Positions 63,103 through 64,000 of a stretch of 64,000 bases of DNA are shown piece by piece. Under the pieces are notes generated by a model. It was not told the origin of the DNA. It saw only the letters and a program-made list of their open reading frames with translations, and searched no databases. The DNA is from Hysterangium stoloniferum (taxonomy: Eukaryota > Basidiomycota > Agaricomycetes > Hysterangiales > Hysterangiaceae), in assembly GCA_015178975.1 (NCBI GenBank), contig WHVD01000171.1, forward strand, positions 62,001 through 126,000. Direction: 5' to 3'. A program made the translations under genes and the position numbers. Within the stretch, counting starts at the first letter, position 1. The number at the start of each line of letters is the position of its first letter.

Positions 63103-64000
63103 GTGCGAGTGTGCAGGAGTATGGGTGCGGCACATGGATGTGAGCAGATTGACATGAGGTGAACAAGTTCCATCTTGATATTGGAAGGGGTAACGATAGA
63201 GTCTTGGGGATCGGTCCTTCCAATGACAAGGAGATGGTATGAGGTCGACAGTCGAGTATGAAACAGAGTAAAAGACTGACCTCCAAAACTTGTGGACACA
63301 TGTGGACACAGGCCGTGTCACCTCATAATGAAGCTTTCACACTGTCTCAACTTCACCTACTCTTAGCCTCCCCATGGTTAAAGCTTTGCACTGAAATAAT
63401 CGAAGCTTTGCCTTTCTGACCTTCACAACTTATGGGTTCAGTGCACACTGTTCAACAAGGTGTGGCTAATGGTTTGGTTCAGCTTGGGTTCAGCCTGTGA
63501 CGTTTTTCAACAAGGCATCCATGGGTTCAGGTTTGGAAATTCAGCAGATCTTCGATTTCACCTCCTCCTGGTGCTCTTAGCATTTTAGATGCCTACAAAA
63601 TGTGCTCATTGCTCGCGGTCAAATTCATGAGTCACATCAATGCCCCTCTGGTTACTCAACACCATGCCCCGACAACATTTCACCAACACACATGGACCCT
63701 TCCCCCCCCCCCACCCCCTCCACTTTGATTTCATCGGTGGTCGACTAACTGCAAAAGGTCCAATAACTCACAGGGCAACATCTAGACTGGATACGCCTGG
63801 AGGGAACCGAGGAAAGTGTACACACCCATATTTGGGTTCACTACCACAATTGCACTGAACTCAGTCGATTTTGTGATTTTTTCTTTTTCCTCTGGACCTG
63901 CCCACCTACTCATAGAATTTTTGGACACATTCTAGACCCACCATGGGCTAGACCTTTCAGGAACACAGACTGCAACCTACTGTGCATGACAATGGTTAAT
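63103..64000. other. No recognisable gene in the last 0.9 kb
   Basis: No LTR end, TSD or conserved retroelement motif was seen. A C-run (about 63704-63716) and a few short ORFs, the longest 72 codons at 63640-63858, are present. The base composition is more balanced than in the AT-rich remnants. It may continue an element or host DNA outside the window. Confidence 0.45.

Noticed and set aside
63640-63858. 72-aa ORF near the right edge
   Set aside because: It includes a C-run-encoded proline stretch and has no recognisable motif or neighbour, so support is insufficient.

Overview
This window is a graveyard of retrotransposons from a filamentous fungus, most likely an agaricomycete basidiomycete. 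That placement is an inference from the chromodomain-bearing Ty3/gypsy (chromovirus) pol genes, LTR insertions with 5-bp target duplications and heavy nesting; no host marker gene was found. I see no intact host gene, rRNA, tRNA or CRISPR array. Nearly all of the window is LTR retrotransposon sequence in several age layers. Young copies keep their CpGs; old copies have lost them and carry many CGA-to-TGA stops.

LTR families (names are local to this report). Group A shares TGTGA... starts and ...CTCTTCACA ends: A1 (~640 bp) and A2 (~610-665 bp) are the LTRs of two related gypsy elements, and A3 (~400-480 bp) is seen only as isolated LTR-like units. Group B starts TGTTACGACC-like and ends TTAACA/CTAACA: B1 (0.8-1.0 kb), B2 (~1.06 kb), B3 (~1.14 kb) and B4, all without an internal region here. 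C (~430 bp, TGTCACA...GTGACA), D1/D2 (~1.2 kb, TGTAATGTATT...CCTCACA as read on the + strand for most copies) and E (~300 bp) complete the set. Twenty-two insertions have perfect 5-bp target duplications.

Layout. 1-640 end of a D2 copy; 641-1276 unexplained; 1277-8240 remnant Gy-1 (minus strand, gag only) split by five LTR insertions; 8308-11232 mosaic D1/D2 LTRs carrying B1 and A3; 11233-13120 a different gypsy RT (Su-1) split at its YLDD motif by B3; 13121-23093 gypsy Gy-2, whose 15427-23093 part has been inverted between two A1 LTRs; 23094-30821 Gy-3, the youngest element (minus strand: ORF3, chromodomain, integrase, RNase H, RT, protease); 30822-32803 fragments of ORF3, LTRs and a Tc1/mariner element; 32804-37920 a four-deep LTR nest; 37921-39059 AT-rich DNA with A3; 39060-41100 a gag fragment behind A2/B2; 41391-42971 Su-2 (minus-strand RT, RNase H and integrase); 42972-54598 Gy-4, the most complete element (5' LTR, PBS, gag, protease, RT, RNase H, integrase, chromodomain, ORF3); 54599-57527 an integrase fragment and a third gag type; 57528-61099 B-group LTRs and a promoter-like segment; 61167-62580 the start of Gy-5 (LTR, PBS, gag); 62580-64000 largely unexplained.

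How the genes work together: in the Gy family the order is LTR, PBS, gag (long N-terminal extension, capsid-like region, CCHC knuckle), aspartic protease, RT/RNase H, integrase with chromodomain, then a separate third ORF of about 700-800 codons in the position where retroviruses carry env, ending only a few bases before the polypurine tract. ORF3 has no visible signal peptide or membrane segment and I do not recognise its family. No element here looks able to move by itself.
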